The notes below the pieces were generated by a model. It worked only from the letters and a program-made list of their open reading frames with translations. It ran no database searches and was not told the DNA's origin. A DNA stretch of 64,000 nt from contig NZ_JOAX01000032.1 of the NCBI RefSeq assembly GCF_000720485.1, forward strand, positions 1-64,000, read 5' to 3'. Position 1 is the first letter of the stretch. Every line of letters begins with the position of its first letter. The DNA is from Streptomyces ochraceiscleroticus. GTDB lineage: Bacteria; Actinomycetota; Actinomycetes; Streptomycetales; Streptomycetaceae. Below are positions 62,674 through 64,000 of the stretch, in pieces. The translations under genes and the position numbers were made by a program.

Positions 62674-63627
62674 TCAGCGGCGGTGCGCCTGGGAGGGCAG
62701 CTTGCCGTACCGGGCCTGATAGGCGGCAGCGAAGCGGCCCAGGTGCGTGAAGCCCCAGCGGCCGGCGACCTCGGTGACCGAGACGCCCGGCCCGGCGGCG
62801 ACCAGGTCGCGGTGGGCGCGCTCCAGCCGCAGCCGGCGCAGATAGGCCATCGGCGTGGTCTCCAGGTGCTGCCGGAAGCCGGCCTGCAGAGAGCGCGGCG
62901 CGACCCCGGCGACCCGCGCCAGCTCCAGCACGGTGAAGGGGCGCGCGGGGTCGGCCTGCATGGCGTCCACGGCACGCTTGACCGGGCGCGGGCAGGTACG
63001 GGTGGCCGGGTCGGCCAGCTCCTCGCGGTACTGGTGCGGGGTGGCGTACAGCATCGTGGTGAGCAGCGCGTCCGCGAGCCCGGCAGCCACCGGGGCATGG
63101 GTCAGGAGGCCGGTCGGCGCGGCCAGTTCGGTGGCGAGGCCGCGGGCCAGGGAGACGAGGGTGAGCCCCCGGCCGTGGTAGGGGTCCAGGCCGCCGGGGA
63201 AGTGCAGCGGCCGCACGGAGTGTTCGAGGTGCTCCTCCAGCGCGCTCTCCACCGCCTGCCGGTCGAAGCCCAGGGCCAGTACCTCGGTCGTGGCGTCCAG
63301 TTCGCCGGTGAGGGCGCCGGTCGGCTCGAAGACCGGGACCCGGCCGTCGGAGGCGGTGGCCCGGAACACCTCACCGCGGTGGGACTGCACCACCTGTCCG
63401 CTGCGCGGCACGTTGATGTGGTACGCGACGCCCAGCCCCTCGCTCCGGCTGAGGACGTCGGTGCCGTAGGTCGCGGTGGCGAAGGTGACGGGGCCCAGCC
63501 GCAGCGCGCTCATGGCGAAGCCGAAGTCGGCGGGGTCGGTGAGGGGGTTCAGCACCACCGGATAGGACAGCGTGTCGGCGATCCAGGCGCGGGCACGCTC
63601 GATGTCAGTGGTGCGGAAGGTGCGCAT
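62674..63627 (-). CDS. AraC-family transcriptional regulator
   Basis: 317 aa. Residues 1-190 form an AraC-binding-like cupin (VAYHINVPRSGQVVQSHRGE). The C-terminal double HTH (residues 215-317) includes FTVLELARVAGVAPRSLQAGF and YLRRLRLERAHRDL, then VTEVAGRWGFTHLGRFAAAYQ. The targets are unknown. The ATG at 63627 gives MRTFRTTDIERARAW; an in-frame ATG at 63675 is possible since the ribosome site is weak at both. Convergent with the unknown coiled-coil gene and divergent from the partial gene. Confidence 0.86.
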   Translation of the reverse strand: MRTFRTTDIERARAWIADTLSYPVVLNPLTDPADFGFAMSALRLGPVTFATATYGTDVLSRSEGLGVAYHINVPRSGQVVQSHRGEVFRATASDGRVPVFEPTGALTGELDATTEVLALGFDRQAVESALEEHLEHSVRPLHFPGGLDPYHGRGLTLVSLARGLATELAAPTGLLTHAPVAAGLADALLTTMLYATPHQYREELADPATRTCPRPVKRAVDAMQADPARPFTVLELARVAGVAPRSLQAGFRQHLETTPMAYLRRLRLERAHRDLVAAGPGVSVTEVAGRWGFTHLGRFAAAYQARYGKLPSQAHRR

Positions 63628-63795
63628 GCCGCACTGCGCCCGTCGTTCCGTGCCGCGGCCGCGCTCCCCCGGCATCGCCGCCCCCGTCCCTCGGATCGTC
63701 CCTCGCCCGGCGCAGTGAGCAGCCGACTGCGCTTGGTGTCCACATGCTACGCAAAATGGATATCGGCGGGCTCCCCGCAGGCATTGACTGTCCGA

Positions 63796-64000
63796 ATGGA
63801 GGCATTTCCGCTGTCGCGCGTCGCCATGGACGCGGCAGATCCGACCACCCCTTGCCTGTCGCACCGTCCGAGTCGCCCGGCGCCGGAGCGCGAGCGGCTG
63901 CTGACCCGTGCGCTGCTGGATCTGGCCTCGCCCGAGGACCGGGAGCCGGCCGCGCACGCCGCTTCCCTGATCGAATACGTCCGGCTGCTGGGCGGCGAGC
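63796..64000 (+). CDS. Unknown protein, N-terminus only (runs off the window)
   Basis: An open frame from the ATG at 63796 continues without a stop to the window end: 68 codons, MEAFPLSRVAMDAADPTTPC onward, with the helical segment ERERLLTRALLDLASPEDRE. An internal ATG at 63826 is also possible. Too short to classify. It diverges from the AraC gene across about 170 bp. Confidence 0.45.
   Translation, partial: MEAFPLSRVAMDAADPTTPCLSHRPSRPAPERERLLTRALLDLASPEDREPAAHAASLIEYVRLLGGE

Overview
The window is high-GC actinobacterial chromosome, almost certainly Streptomyces. Codon use is strongly GC3-biased, GTG/TTG starts and leaderless-looking promoters are common, and the gene order follows the S. 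coelicolor core: hemE, DUF3000, LuxR regulator, RNase D, thiolase/FadB, dxs, xylFGH-rok7B7-ngcEFG, acnA, a MurA paralogue, arcA-argF, sepF. Gene names rest on motifs and synteny recalled from memory; no database search was run.

Layout. 1-11 kb: a partial small protein, CoA-disulfide-reductase-like flavoprotein, hemE, DUF3000, orphan response regulator, RNase D, PepSY lipoprotein, a two-gene beta-oxidation operon and a Cys-repeat lipoprotein. 11-16 kb: Clp-N/HTH protein, NYN protein, amino-acid permease, dxs. 16-28 kb: sugar uptake, with xylFGH, ROK regulator, the ngcEFG importer and a divergent secreted GH92 mannosidase. 28-37 kb: small secreted peptide, aconitase, TetR/DUF4865/CMD and GntR/DUF1648 modules, an HTH-MurA fusion, an unusual tRNA-Gly-like gene and an NCS1-permease remnant. 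37-50 kb: an accessory-looking aryl-CoA (2-aminobenzoate-type) catabolic cluster in two halves (acyl-CoA dehydrogenase, CoA ligase, PaaX | hydroxylase/reductase, enoyl-CoA hydratase). Between the halves lies a gamma-butyrolactone-type signalling locus: two ArpA-type TetRs, an enoyl/alkenal-type reductase and AfsA. 50-64 kb: HATPase protein, permease plus arginine deiminase pathway, LLM oxidoreductase, ATPase-MazG pair, SepF-like protein, ion transporter, M4 metalloprotease, AraC regulator and a gene cut by the window end.

Most interesting points. (1) Complement 36844-36913 folds as a complete 70-nt tRNA cloverleaf with bacterial glycine identity bases (G1-C72, C2-G71, C35, C36, U73) and a UCC anticodon, but with G at position 55. 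It sits head-on to a MurA paralogue that carries an N-terminal HTH, which suggests a non-translational, possibly cell-wall, role for the tRNA. (2) The signalling locus inside the catabolic cluster has three related dyads resembling butyrolactone-receptor operators. The two catabolic halves share a different 15-bp element (TGACyGCCGTCACGA), a good PaaX operator candidate. (3) Several operators can be read directly: a Rok7B7-type site before xylF, a DasR-like site in the ngcE/GH92 region, an iron-box-like dyad and a TATCTCGA dyad before acnA, two operators on the leaderless Clp-N/HTH promoter, and perfect DnaA boxes.

No rRNA, CRISPR array, transposase or integrase was seen.
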